64,000 nucleotides of DNA from Ichthyophis bannanicus (GCA_033557465.1 CM066031.1:1666006800-1666070799); one strand, 5' to 3'. Counted from the stretch's first letter, positions 1-10,222 are shown. Numbers and translations: made by a program. The notes: generated by a model not told the origin, from the sequence alone.

Positions 1-236
1 CCCAGCTCTCCCCCACCCCATGTTTGTACATAATCCTGTATAGATCTGACTTTACTTAGCGGACACTGTATCTAGCTCACTATGAAATCAACCACACACT
101 ACACACACACACTCACAACTGTCTGTTGTATTCACTGCATGCCTGCACCCACCTCAATGCCACCTGATTTGTGTGGCGTGTTAAACCACTTTGATTTCAA
201 GATAAAGCGGTATATTAAATCCTTCTAAATAAATAA
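1..236 (+). repeat. 3' tail of an L2-type LINE or SINE
   Basis: The segment ends in a 'gtgttaaaccactttgat'-like motif followed by a 'cggtatat' stretch and an AAATAAATAAAT tail. The same arrangement (Ca. 'aaaccgcactgat', then 'ggtatat', then TAAATAAATAAA) closes the retroposon copies at 1592-1885, 3062-3240 and 59254-59520. It has a short CA-rich stretch near 91-115. Its 5' end is outside the window or truncated. It abuts the gypsy element directly, so it may have inserted into or replaced the missing 5' LTR. Confidence 0.55.
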
Positions 237-668
237 ATGCCACTTGCCACATATGGTGGCAGCTTGGGAATTTCCTCTAACTATGTGGCTGAGGGCAAAT
301 CCACATCCCTCCAGGGCTGGGCCTCTACAGCAGGCCAGGATTGTTTGTTTGTATGGGCTAAGAGGGTTAGACTTGCCCTAGTTAGGGAGCTTGAAGAAGG
401 TATAGTTAGCGCCGGACAGGCAGGTTTTGCTTTGCCACTGAAGGCCACTAAAAGCTTGTTGGAGCTGGACTACAGCATTAACTCAGCTGCAGAAGAATGA
501 GCAGTGACAAGCCAAAATGGAGTGGCTCCTCCAGCTGCTGGTAGAAGGGCAGCAATAACAACAATATCAGCAGCAGTTACAAAATCTTGTTCAGGCACAG
601 GGGGGTAGCTACAGAGGAATTCCCTTGCTCAGTTGACTCAGGCTCTGCAGAGACCACAACTCCACTAT

Positions 669-1385
669 CCAGCACAAGTGCTTCTTAAAATGATGGCTCA
701 AGATGAACCAGACCACTTCTTGGTGAACTTTGAACGAATCATCCACATGGCCGGGTAGCTGGAGGCAACAAGGACTACTTATTTGGGGAATCTGCTGATG
801 GGCAGAAGTCAGGCTGCATTCCAGGATGCCAACCCAGATGGGCGAGCTGCATATGCAGCTGTCAAGGCCACCATACTGGAAAAGGCCAGCTGCACCCCAG
901 AGACCTACCACCAGCGATTCAGAAGGGGGCTCCAGATAAAAGAGAGCCCTCAAAGGTTCCTCTATCAGTTGAAGGATCTCGCATGGGTGGCTGCAACCGG
1001 AAGGAAAGTTCAGGCCCAAGGAAGCCAAGATTCTGCTATTGGAGTAGTTTTTGGAGGGATTTAATACCCCGATGAAACAGTGGTTATGTCAGAACCCCAA
1101 GCTTACACTGGAGAGTGCACTGGAAATCGCCGAAGGGTATCATGAAGCCCAGTCGGTGATTGAAGTGGACAGTGAGAAAGAGAAGAAGTCAACCGTTAGC
1201 ACAGGAGGACGGAAGGGGAAGATTAAATGGATGTTGGCTCGCATGTTCCAAACCCCAAAGTCACATCCTAGGCCAGGGCATGGCCTCAGTCATGACCCCT
1301 TCACCTGTTTTCGGTGTGGAGCCTGGGGATACTTTGCTCAGGAATGTCCCCTGGGTATGGAGGAACCCATGGATGTCAGCCTAAT
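669..1385 (+). pseudogene. gag remnant: SCAN-like capsid and CCHC zinc knuckle
   Basis: The reading starts around 'DEPDHFLVNFERI' (about 700), runs through 'AAYAAVKATILEKASCTPET' and, after a frameshift near 1020-1045, through 'LEGFNTPMKQWL' and 'LTLESALEIAEGY' to about 1155. This layout matches the retroviral-capsid C-terminal domain from which vertebrate SCAN domains were derived. A zinc knuckle of C-x2-C-x4-(G/A)-x4-C type follows at about 1306-1350 (CFRCGAWGYFAQEC). At least one in-frame stop (about 756) and one frameshift show it is dead. Its role in an active element would be virus-like particle assembly and RNA binding. Confidence 0.75.
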
Positions 1386-1419
1386 CACCCCTCACACTAG
1401 TACCTTTGTAGACATTCCC

Positions 1420-1591
1420 CACCCAGGGTCACAGAACTTTGTGATTCCAGTGGAGATTGAGGGGACCTGCCTCCAGGCCTTGATAGACTCTGGGAGTGTG
1501 CGGACCCTCATTCACCTGGAAACCATAAGCCAATTTCAAATTGACTATGCAATGATGGTAACACTGGCCTGTGTGCATGGAGACCAGAGGC
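1420..1591 (+). pseudogene. Retropepsin (aspartic protease) remnant
   Basis: Downstream of the zinc knuckle the frame reads 'ALIDSGSVRTLIH', the D-S-G active-site triad of a retroelement protease, at about 1475-1515. The frame is cut at about 1592 by a SINE. After the SINE the protein continues ('GQATFMVMVLP', about 1920-1955). In the intact element this enzyme would cut the Gag-Pol polyprotein. It is clearly inactive because it is interrupted by the insertion and later stops. Confidence 0.65.
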
Positions 1592-1885
1592 AGAGTGGAG
1601 GAGTGGCCTAGTGGTTGGGGCAAGGTACTTCAGGCCGGAAGGTCAGGGGTTCAAATCCCACTAGAGGACAGCAACCTTGGGCCGGAAGGACTGGGGTTTC
1701 TAGTCCCACAGGTGCTCCTTGTGGTCTTGGGCAAGCCACTTAACCCTCCATAGCCCATGTTCCCTGTAAAATAGTTATCTCCAAGTTATAATGCCCTGTT
1801 CAATGTAATTTCAGTTTGTTCAATGTAAACCGCACTGATGCTGAATAGCATGGTATATAAGAGAATGTAAATAAATAAATAAATA
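1592..1885 (+). mobile_element. tRNA-headed SINE with L2-like tail (copy A)
   Basis: The 5' part is tRNA-like: an A-box-like 'gtggcctagtggtt' at 1603 and a B box 'ggttcaaatcc' at 1648. Next come 'cttgggcaagccacttaacc', typical of L2/MIR 3' ends, then 'aaaccgcactgat' and a TAAATAAATAAA tail. The same unit occurs at 16608-16863 and 59254-59520 on the plus strand and, truncated, at 23786-23993 on the minus strand. This copy has a small internal duplication around 'gttcaatgtaa' (1798-1830). It disrupts the gypsy protease. A tRNA-Ser origin for the head is a guess. Confidence 0.85.
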
Positions 1886-2165
1886 TCCAATGGCACAGGT
1901 TTCACTTAAGACTCCAGCAGGGCAAGCCACATTCATGGTCATGGTGCTGCCCTGACTCCCGTATCCAGTGGTGACCAGCCAAGACTACCCAAACTTCAGA
2001 GCAATATGAGCCCAGCTAACTGAAGGCTCTGCTAAGTCAGACCAGGAAGATTTCTCAGAGATTTTCCCACTGGAAGACCCAGATCTATATGTCAAGAAAC
2101 CCAAGCCTGCTAAGCCTTGAAGTTGGTGTCACTGGGAAAAGCTACGCTACCAACAGAATCTAGAG

Positions 2166-3060
2166 GTGGCTATGGGGGAGGGATCCAAAGAGGGAGTGCC
2201 TAGAGAAGAAACCCCTGGAGATAGCTCAGGGCTCAGCGGTAGTGACCCATATACATTTGTCCCCTTCCCAGAGTGGGAGCTGGGGGAAGACCCAGGGAGC
2301 TTTAGAAGGGCCCAGCAAGACGCTGAGTCCCTTAAACATGCCTTAGAGTGCGTTTTGGAGGTGGATGGGGTTCCAGTAGGTAAAGGAGAGTCTCCTGCAA
2401 GAACCGTTCCCTATTTTGTGCTAAAGGGCGATTTATTATACAGAGTGGTCAAGGGTGGCCTAGAGGGGGAAGAGACAGAGCAACTGACAGTTCCCCGACC
2501 CTGTTGTCAGCAGGGATTATCGTTGGCCCATATCCATTTATTAGGGGGACACCTGAGAGTGTAGAAAACACTATAGTGTGTTTTAGTCCAATTTTTCTGA
2601 CCCAGGGTCCATAAACAGATGCAGTTATATTGCTAGTATGCTCTATCTGCCAACTTCATAACCCCGCCGGAGTCCGACCTGCCTCTCTAATATCTATGCC
2701 CATCATTGAAACCTCATTTGAAAGAGTGGTCATGGAACTGGTAGAACCCTTGGAGCAAATTACTCAAGGTAATAAGTATATTTTAGTCATACTCGACTAC
2801 GCTACCTGAAACCCGTAGGCTATTGCTCTAAGGAATATGAAGACTATTACAATCATGAATGCCCTCTGGGAAGCATTCTCATGGTGGGAATACCCAATGA
2901 GATCCTCACAGATCAAGGAACACCCTTTGTATCCAAGGTGATGAATCAAGTATGTGCTTTGGTGAAGGTCAAGATACTGTGAACATCAGTATATCATCCA
3001 CAGACGGATGACCTCATTGAGCGATTCAATAAAACTCTGAAACAGATATTTTAAGTTTGG
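2166..3060 (+). pseudogene. Integrase remnant: zinc finger and catalytic core
   Basis: The frame at 2166-2564 ends with 'LAHIHLLGGHLRV', the histidine pair of the retroelement integrase HHCC zinc finger. 'CSICQLHN' with the cysteine pair follows near 2640-2665. The core region continues in broken frames to 'YHPQTDDLIERFNKTLK' near 2992-3045, the conserved end of a gypsy integrase core. Several stops and frameshifts separate these blocks. Position is informative: this lies upstream of the reverse transcriptase at 3900-4420. Confidence 0.75.
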
Positions 3061-3061
3061 G

Positions 3062-3240
3062 ACATTCTCCCAGCCTATTTGATATACCCTGTACATAGTT
3101 ACCCCCATTAATCCCAAGTTATCATCCCTTGTTCATTGTAAGTCCAGTGTAGGTGCGCCTGCACTGTTCGAATGTTGTTGACTATAAACCGCACTGATTC
3201 CAAAGAGCACGGTATAAAAAAAGACATTAAATAAATACAT
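3062..3240 (+). repeat. Retroposon tail inserted in the integrase
   Basis: Integrase coding similarity stops just after 3055 and resumes at about 3241. The intervening DNA carries 'ataaaccgcactgat', 'cacggtataaa' and ends in ATTAAATAAATACA, the same 3' end as the SINE/L2 copies. It is therefore a 5'-truncated insertion in the plus orientation. No tRNA-like head is left. Confidence 0.7.
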
Positions 3241-3802
3241 TTGATGTTTGCCATCAGCGAGGTACCTCAGAGTTCCTCTGAAATTTTGTCTTTTGAGTTG
3301 CTCTGTGGAAGACAGCCAAGAGCCATATTAGACGTGGTAAGGGAAACCTGGGAAGGAGAACCCCGTGCCGGGCGTAAATTAATGGAGTACATTATACAAA
3401 TGCAAGATTGGCTGAGGAAAGCTAGAGAGGTCTGGAAAAAGTCTGGAAAAAGCCCAAACCAATTCAGTCTGGATAAAGCCCAAACCAAGCAGGCCAGAGG
3501 CTACAATCGGGAACTTTCAAAGCGGGAGACAGGGTTTTAGTCTTGCTGCCCTCATCCAAGAGTAAGTTATTCTGTAATGGCAGGGGTCTTATGAGATCAA
3601 AGAGAAAGTGGGGCCTGTTAACTACAAGATTGCCAAGCCAGATAAATGGAAAAAAGCCAAAATTTACCATGTTAACCTACTGAAAAAATGGACTCCAGTA
3701 ATGGCTATGTTGGTACAGGGAAATGATTTTGGGTTGGATCCAGCTCAAGTCCTGATTGGAGACCAGCTCTCTGATGCTCAGAGAAAAGATCAAGAGGTTT
3801 GA
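3241..3802 (+). pseudogene. Integrase C-terminal part
   Basis: The frame 3241-3540 reads through 'SFELLCGRQPRAILDVVRE', the region after the integrase core where gypsy elements have 'PFELLYGRRPR'. It is followed by a long charged helix. A later frame (3608-3802) gives 'KIAKPDKWKKAKIYHVNLLKKW', the GPF/Y-chromodomain-like region ending with 'yHVNLLKkW', which marks the end of integrase in this class. The reverse transcriptase follows directly instead of an LTR. Confidence 0.7.
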
Positions 3803-3899
3803 TCTAACGGAATCTAAAGGTGTTCTCCATCCACCCAGGACAAACCCACCTCATTTGCTATGATATCTTTACTGACCCTGAGGTAGTTATCTAGCAATG

Positions 3900-4425
3900 A
3901 TGCTATTGGGTTTGGAGGCCGAGAGATAGGCTGTTGCCAAGGAACTGGAAGAGATGCTTAACCTGGGAGTTATAGAAGAGTCTATGAGTGACTGGTTGTC
4001 ACCCATCGTCTTGGTTCCTAAACTCAATGGAAGCATCAGATTCTGCATTGACTTCTAGAGGGTTAATGCAGCTTCTAAACTGGAAGCATATCCCATTCCC
4101 CAAGCAGATGAGCTGATCAAGCGACTCAGTGGAGCACGCTTTATATCAACTTGGATCTGACCAAGAGATATTGATAGGTGCCCTTGACTCTAGCCACCAT
4201 GGAGAAGATGGCTTTTTCAACACCACAATGTCTGTTCCAGTTTACAGTACTGCCCTTTAGATTATACAGGGCTCCTGCCACATTTCAATGCCTAGTTTAT
4301 TGCCTTCTGAGACTGCACAAGGACTATATGGTTGCATACCTTGACGACATCATCATCTACAATACAGACTGGACCACACATCTAATCCAAGTACAAACCG
4401 TGTTGACGCCCAATCCCAAGAAATG
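3900..4425 (+). pseudogene. Gypsy reverse transcriptase remnant
   Basis: Blocks in order: 'LEEMLNLGVIEESMSDWLSP' (about 3945), 'VPKLNGSIRFCIDF' (about 4015), 'ARFISTLDLTK' (about 4135), 'PFRLYRAPATFQCL' (about 4250) and 'AYLDDIIIYN' (about 4330). The catalytic YLDD box is still present. Stops lie between the blocks, for example in the R-x-N block at 4057 and near 4165. In an active element this copies element RNA into DNA inside particles. Confidence 0.8.
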
Positions 4426-4529
4426 TTTTCTGGGGGAGTCAGGACATTCAATACCTGTGATATTTAATTGGGAATGGGCAGATACAACCTCAACTATAAA
4501 AGGTGGATGCTCAGGTCCCCACCCCAAAA

Positions 4530-5045
4530 TCAAACAAGAGATTTATGCCTTCCTTGGATTGACTGGCTATTACTGCCAGTTCATCCCTAATTTTGCAGAG
4601 GTGGCAGAGCCATTAATCAGTCTCCTTCGGAAGAGAGCTTCCAAATGGATCCAGTGGTCACCGGACCTGGACCTGGCCTTCCAGCATCTCAAGATGGCCA
4701 TGTGCTCTCAACCTGTCCAGATTAGTCCTGATTTCTCTCTAATGTGTGTAAACTGATGCCTCAGAGGTGGGTCTAGGAGCCATTCTGGCCCAGGAAGTTA
4801 GGGGTGAATACATCCCATAGCATTCATCAGCAGGAAGCTGCTTCCTTGGGAGAAGCATTATGTAGTGATCGAGAAGGAAGCATTAGCTGTCAAGTGGGTG
4901 CTTGAGACCTTCAAATACTACCTGCTCAGCCATCTGTTTATGCTGGTAATAGAAGTCCAACAGCCATATTATGCAGCGCGTTTTGAGTCTCCACCAGGTC
5001 CACCATAGAACTGGTTGGAGTACCTGAATGCGGATTTCCTTTCCC
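4530..5045 (+). pseudogene. RNase H remnant and tether
   Basis: 'IYAFLGLTGYYCQFIPNFAEVAEPL' with 'WIQWSPDLDLAFQHLK' (about 4540-4690) is the connection domain typical of gypsy elements. Then broken pieces equivalent to 'SRKLLPWEKHYVVIEKEALAVKW' occur near 4830-4895 and 'NWLEYLNADFLSQ' near 5010-5048. The final D-x-LSR-like block marks the end of the coding region, just before the LTR. Confidence 0.7.
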
Positions 5046-5108
5046 AGGTGAGGGTCCCAAGTGAGGCAGGAGCTCACTGCGGCATTGTTGAGCTGAAGGG
5101 AGGGTGGG

Positions 5109-5453
5109 TGATGGGGTCTATAGAATGTTACCCAACCCTCTCCAAAGGGATTAGCAACAGTCCCCTTTAAGAGAGTCTGCAGCCTAGAGTTCAGGGCTGG
5201 GAAGGCGTGGCTCACAAGGGGAGGTTAAGAACCCAGTAGGCTGCAGGAGGGAGCGAAGCCCAAGGAGCCAGAAGTCTTTCCAAAGCAAGCCATGCAAAGG
5301 AGTTCTGAGGTAGGAACTTTAACTGGAGCTAGAGGAAGGGCCAGGAGAACCAGCTTGTGAAGATTTAACAAGCTGGGACATAATAAAAACTTTTTTTGTT
5401 TTCCCTGAACTGCTGTCTGGCCTGTGTTTTAAAGAAAACCCCTTCCCACCACA
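5109..5453 (+). repeat. Probable 3' LTR of the gypsy element
   Basis: A purine-rich run (about 5096-5108, gaagggagggtggg) looks like a polypurine tract. The following segment starts TGATGGGG and ends CCCACCACA, giving TG...CA ends, about 345 bp. AATAAA sits at 5382-5387 followed by a T-rich and GT-rich stretch. No matching 5' LTR is visible in the window, so the boundaries rest on these motifs only. Confidence 0.55.
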
Positions 5454-6073
5454 AACCATGTTTACCACACCACCATAAACTCAAATACGAATTTGCTGGT
5501 CCAGCTCTCCATGTCAGCCTAAAATCTCCCATCATGCACCACAGTTATCGAGCATTGCGATGATTCAGTCAGATTTATTCTCTTGCCAGAGCTGGTGTAA
5601 TTTATCTGAGTTTATCACCCACATACACAGGCCCATTCATATCATTAGCAAAATATCCTTGTTTTTTGTGGATAAGTTCAGAGTTATCCACATAAAGAGA
5701 TTCATTCAGCATTTGAGCAGTTTTACGATATATCTTGCCAGGTGACTTTGAGTGATGCTTGAGAGTTGATGTTAAAAGAATAGGACTAGATGATTCCCCA
5801 AGAAGGACATCTGGTAACCTTGATCAGACCAAAGGTCCATCAAGCCCAGTATCCTGTTTCCAACAGTGGCCAAACTAGGTCACATATTGCTTTAATATTT
5901 TCATCTGTAAAAATCATTTGTATATTTTCTGCCTGACACTCCATGGTGGTTACAGTAGCAATCTCTTCCTTCAGTCATTGGAGACAATTGAAAACAGTAG
6001 GGACGTGTATTTATTAGCATGCATTAACTCTGTTGTTCTTGTTAAGTGCCATCAAAGGGCCTTAGAAATTATA
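5454..6073. other. AT-rich DNA with a short CR1 3' fragment
   Basis: I see no gene here. At about 5820-5880 there is 'gatcagaccaaaggtccatcaagcccagtatcctgtttccaa' in pieces matching the 3' ends of the minus-strand CR1 copies at 21715, 43126 and 60729. The rest shows no recognisable structure. Confidence 0.5.
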
Positions 6074-6532
6074 GGGCCCGATATTGAAATGTGTCTGAAT
6101 ATAAGGCACAAGTTTGGGAACCTAACTTAGATAGTTGGGGTCTGATCAAAAAATGCTGCGCTCCCAAATTTAGATACTTAAATGTATACCCTATATTCAG
6201 GCACACTTAGAAGCCTATATTTTCAGCTGAAAATTCATCCCAATTTAGGAGTTTAAAATATATGCTCCTAAATTTAGGCTTGCCATTTATTTGCCTCAAT
6301 TTATGAGCCTAATTTAGGTGCCTAGTGCGGAAAATCATTGCTAAGCTCCTAACTTTTTTTCCCCACACTAAATCCGTCCCCGTTGTCACCCACTTTTTAT
6401 GCTGCTAAATATAGGAATTTAGTGAAATGTTAAGAAAATATTTGGACGCTCAGCCCTAGTAAATTTTCAAAGAGGACAATTTAGGAGCATAACTCTTAAA
6501 ATTAGGAGTAGAACCCATTCAATATTGGACCC
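6074..6532. mobile_element. MITE with GGGCCCGATATTGAA ends
   Basis: The left end GGGCCCGATATTGAA (6074-6088) pairs with the right end TTCAATATTGGACCC (6518-6532), 13 of 15 bases in inverted orientation. ATA occurs just outside both ends and may be a 3-bp target duplication. The interior is rich in 'atttagg' words in both orientations, so it folds back on itself. It has no coding capacity and must have depended on a transposase made elsewhere. Confidence 0.65.
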
Positions 6533-6940
6533 ATAGTGCACGAAATTGATTTGATGTGCATAATCTATAAATTCACACATCTTCAATTCAGTTCCACACA
6601 TTATAAAGTTCTATTTTATGTTTAAAAAGTGTTATTAACACGTGTGTGAAATGAAATGAAAAAAATTTATAAATATCGAGGAGTGAGGTAAGTCAGTTCT
6701 GCAAACACAAACCAAAACCTTTTTACATGTGCACATTCCTAAGAAACAGTCGAGGAGTGCTTCATAGATGTATCACTTTGGTGTAGGCCCCACTAATAAT
6801 AAATTTGTATTTGGCTCTCTTAATAAAATGTGCAGTTCCACTGCACTGTGACAAGCTCGGGTTGTCAAGCCACAAAATGCTCAGGACTGAGAAAGCACCA
6901 AACAACCAAAGTGCGCGTCTTTGTCATAGAAGAGCTGTGC

Positions 6941-6958
6941 TCTCTCTCTCTCTCTCTC
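6941..6958. repeat. (TC)n microsatellite
   Basis: A perfect run of nine TC units. It lies in AT-rich DNA between 6533 and 7371 where I see no gene or named repeat. Confidence 0.9.
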
Positions 6959-7371
6959 CTGTCTCTGCGTTTTCCTTTCCAGAAAAAATCTATCCCCTCG
7001 TAGCTGACATGAAACTTCCTCAGTTTCAAATGCATAATCCAAAGCACAGTGATTTAACAATTTATAATCTGAACACGACCACTCGGTGCCAGTTTGCCTT
7101 CTTGGCAACTCTGATGCCTGTTAGCTCTTTCTAGCTCCAACTTTGTCCTGCCTGACTTCTTGCAGCAAGCTTAATAAACTTGAAACTTTCATCTCTTCCT
7201 AGCAAATTAACTACTCAGCGTGCAACACGCAGCAGCTTTTGCTATGCATGTCCTGCTTCCTTCAGCATTTAGTGACTGCCGTTAAGCCAAATATGCAAAG
7301 GTGAAAGAAAACATGTTGAATGAGTCCTTAATAATAGATTAACTAGTATCTGTCAACAAATATCTCACAGC

Positions 7372-7439
7372 GGGTCTGATTTACTAAGGGTTTGATCCTA
7401 TTCTGTGTCTACGTGCAACAAGCTTAGTAAATCAGGCCC
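7372..7439. mobile_element. 68-bp mini inverted-repeat element
   Basis: GGGTCTGATTTACTAAG (7372-7388) is repeated in inverted orientation as CTTAGTAAATCAGGCCC (7423-7439), 16 of 17 bases. The 34-bp interior has no other feature. It looks like a nearly internal-deleted MITE; 'TTTACTAA' near the end resembles the ends of the Harbinger-like elements at 38413 and 52799. Confidence 0.6.
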
Positions 7440-7616
7440 TGTGTTTGCTATGTTTGAAATCTGCATTAGCTTTCTTAGCTTTAAAGGAAATATTTCACAA
7501 GACACCAGGGCCATACCGAGTGTAAATTGTGCCCTGTGCACATCGGGCGTGCGCCAACCCCCCCCTCTCCCCGCGGAAGGAGAGAAGAGGCGCTCCCAGT
7601 GTGCATGCCGGCGAGA

Positions 7617-7725
7617 AGGCTTAAGGGGCGCATTTTAGCTGTCTTCCATTGCCTGCCGCCGCTGAGAGAAGAAAAAGTGGTGGCGGCAGGCAACGGCAGA
7701 CAGATAAAATGCGCCCCTTAAGCCT
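7617..7725. repeat. Long hairpin, 44-bp arms
   Basis: 7617-7660 is repeated in inverted orientation at 7682-7725 with three mismatches in 44 bases and a 21-base loop. The arms are GC-rich and CpG-containing (both start or end with aggcttaaggggcgcatttt). The flanks (about 7505-7570 and 7726-7775) are also GC-rich with repeated 'gccctgtgc', so the hairpin may be the core of a larger foldback element. Confidence 0.85.
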
Positions 7726-7885
7726 TTGCGCCCTGTGCAGCCACACCGCTCGCACAGGGCTAGGTACGAGCCTGCAAGACACTGTTATTATTTTTGCATA
7801 TGTAGGAATCCTAGGGCCCTAAGATGGTACTTCTCTGCTCTACACGTAAAACAAGGAATGTTTTAGGCTTGGGAGAGTTCAGTGA

Positions 7886-7992
7886 TGACACAGAAACATA
7901 GAAACATGATGGCAGAAAAAGACCACATGGCCTACCTAGTCTACCCTTCCATATCAACTACCATAGTCCCCCCCCCCCTTTTTTTGTATTTA
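7886..7992 (-). repeat. CR1 3'-end fragment
   Basis: 'agaaacat..atggcagaaaaagaccacatggcctacctagtct' matches the start of the longer minus-strand CR1 at 10675. It stops in a C-run and T-run (about 7967-7986). Confidence 0.65.
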
Positions 7993-8519
7993 ACAAAGAG
8001 AGGGAGGTCCTGCCTTTTTGCAAAGAGAGGGGTAAGATTATATATATAGGTGGCTCAATGAGTCCCAGGATGTTGCTGATCACAGGAGTAGAAAGGGGCA
8101 GTCAAGGAGACTGCTCTCGCCTGTTCCTCATGAGGGAAGGAGAATGAATTCTTTCCTACAAGTGAAAAGAGAAGGTGTCACTCCTCTTGTCTGAGGTGTC
8201 CCCAATTTGCAGGGAGAGAAGCCAGCTGTGAGATGGAGTTTTCCACAAGGTGTTTGAGAAAAGTGAGTGTGAAGTAAAGAGAGGACCTTTCTTTCTTTTT
8301 TTTATTTATAGATTTTAGTCAATACAATAACCAAATACATTACAAAGACACTGTCCCAAATCAGTACAGGTCATATAAGATAAACAAAGGAAAAGAGAAA
8401 AACTAGCAAAAACTGGGAATAAAGCCCACATCACGGGAGCCCAACTACAATTCAAATACATTGAAAAGAATTTAAGAAAACAAGGCAAAAACGCCCACCC
8501 TCTAGGAGGCACTTACTAA

Positions 8520-9638
8520 TCAAACACTGTCTTCCTTAACTGTGCCCTTCCGATCTAAAAGGAATTTTTCAAGATGTGTCACGTCAAGAAAAATGTATGT
8601 AGCACCATCTAAAGTGATGATACATTTATAAGGAAATCGTAAGAAGAAAGTGGCGCCTAATGCCAAGACCTGAGGCTTTAAAGATAAAAATTGCCTCCGT
8701 CTTAACTGAGTACCACAGGACACATCGGGAAACACGTTAACAGTCTGACCACAAAACTTAGCCGACTTAACCTTGAAGAAAGCCCGAAGAATATGCTGTT
8801 TAACCAAAACAGAGGAAAAGGTAGCCAGCAAAGTAGACTGTAGACTGATAATATCTAGGGAATCCTCTAGAAATGCAGTTAAATTAGACATAGTTGGAAC
8901 TATTTGGTCCAGCTCCCCTTCTGCAGGGTTAACCTTCTTGATGCCTGAGGGAATATAGTAAATTTATAAGACCTCAATAGGATCTGATATGGCCAGAATT
9001 TCTTTCAAGTATTTATCTAATAAGATTTTAGGTGATAGAAGATTGGGGAAAGTTTAAAAACTGTAGGTTACAAACACGCATAGGATTTTCAAGTGATTCT
9101 AACTTTGAATGTATACTTAAAGAATCCTTAATTCCAGCAACATTAGTTGCATGGAGTGGACCAACTTGAGATTCTAACTTAACACATGCCATATCAATCA
9201 AAGTTACTTTCTCATCAAGCTGCTGCAGAGAAACCACAGCTTCCTGAGAGAAAGTACTTAGGGAACTCAAAGAAGAAGATACTTTTGAATCAATGCATTG
9301 CAATGCACCCCAGACATCTTTCAGGGTAACTTCTGCATCAGGAAGTAATGCTGGAAGTTCTATCGAGCTTCCAGAAGCTACGAACTGGACAGGAGTAGGC
9401 AATTTTACTACAACATTCACTTTCCTTTCCATCTCCAAGGATTCTCTAGATATACCTGATAGACCAGAAACAGGGCACGGCGGAGGAGATCTACCGCCTA
9501 GGCTTAAAGAAGCTCCCTCAGGAGAGGACTGGGCTAAAGGAAGGGGGCGAAGTGCTTATCCAGAGGGCCTACCGGTTTTACAATCCCAGTATCAGCCGCC
9601 TGGGGTCTGCTAACTACTTTAGCCCTCCACTTACCCAT
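8520..9638 (-). pseudogene. L1-like ORF1 protein remnant
   Basis: Start at 9638 gives 'MGKWRAKVVSRPQ'; a stop follows after about 34 codons. The next open part (9438-9028) is a likely coiled coil ending in 'LENPMRVCNLQFLNFP', the start of an L1 ORF1p RNA-recognition domain. After a frameshift near 9030 and a stop near 8960, the last part (8891-8520) reads 'ILRAFFKVKSAKFCGQTVNV' and 'LRRRQFLSLKPQVLALGATF', the C-terminal nucleic-acid-binding domain. The family forms trimers that coat LINE RNA. Few lesions in about 370 codons suggest moderate age. Confidence 0.7.
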
Positions 9639-9889
9639 AATTAACTCAGGCAAATATAAAGACAAAGATTAAAAGTGAAAAAGCAGTAATAAGCAAATCA
9701 TAGCATTAAGCCAACCCAGAAGGCATAGGACAGAAGCTTATAACGTCAGACGCCTCAGTGACGCCTCGGTGACATCTAAGGGGCGTCCAAGGGGCAGAAC
9801 CTCCCCCTTTGAACACGCCCCTAAGACGCACGCCCCTCGGTCGCACTCCGTGGTCGCGAAGGAGATCGAACAAGACACTTATAGAGGGG

Positions 9890-10222
9890 AAGGGCCCCTA
9901 AAGAGCAGGCTGCCCCGGGCATGCCTGCCCAGCAGGAACCCGGAAGTACCGGCGTCAGGGACGTCAAACAGTCCTGGCAGTCTTTCTCAGCCTGATGCTC
10001 GGGGCACAGTGCACCTCCACACAGCTGTAGTCACCTCCGAGGACAGGAACCTCTACACGATCTTTATATCAGCAAGGCCCCTCAAGAGCAGGCTGCCCCG
10101 GGCATGCCTGCCCGGCAGGAACCCGGAGGTACCAGCGTCGGGGGAGTCAAATAGTCCCGGCAGTCTTTCTCAGCCTGATGCTCGGGGCACAGTGCACCTC
10201 CACACAGCTGTAGTCACCTCCC
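9890..10222 (-). repeat. Two 183-bp monomers, probable L1 5' UTR promoter
   Basis: The word 'aagagcaggctgccccgggc' starts at 9901 and again at 10084, a period of 183 bp. The second unit is cut by the insertion boundary at 10222. The units are GC-rich with CpGs and lie upstream of ORF1 on the minus strand. Monomeric promoters of this kind are known in some L1 lineages such as mouse; promoter function here is inference from position. Confidence 0.75.

Larger units (their letters stand above)
237..5453 (+). mobile_element. Decayed Gmr1-like Ty3/gypsy LTR retrotransposon
   Basis: Reading along the plus strand I see capsid/SCAN-like gag, a CCHC zinc knuckle, an aspartic protease motif, an integrase (zinc finger, core, C-terminal part), then a reverse transcriptase and RNase H, then an LTR-like end with a polyadenylation signal. 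Integrase before reverse transcriptase is the order known for Gmr1-type gypsy elements of deuterostomes, not for ordinary gypsy elements. All coding parts are broken by stops and frameshifts. Two retroposon insertions (1592-1885 and about 3062-3240) lie inside. The 5' LTR is not recognisable; a primer-binding-like 'tggtggcagcttggga' lies near 253. Confidence 0.8.
8293..10222 (-). mobile_element. L1-like insertion with ORF1 only
   Basis: A 16-bp direct repeat, AAGAGAGGACCTTTCT, flanks the segment at 8277-8292 and 10223-10238 and marks a target-primed insertion. Read on the minus strand it runs: two promoter-like tandem monomers, an L1-type ORF1 (from about 9638 to 8520), a 3' UTR of about 220 bases, and an A-rich tail (seen as T-rich at 8293-8310, with AATAAA). 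There is no endonuclease or reverse transcriptase. It is either a family like mammalian HAL1, which keeps ORF1 alone, or a single copy with internal loss of ORF2. Confidence 0.8.

Noticed and set aside
1648..1662. True tRNA gene at the SINE heads (1592, 16608, 59254)
   Set aside because: A and B boxes are present but the arms do not pair as a tRNA, and each is followed by a SINE body and LINE-like tail.
6805..7134. 109-codon frame near a TC microsatellite
   Set aside because: Opposite-strand frames of similar length overlap it and no motif is seen.
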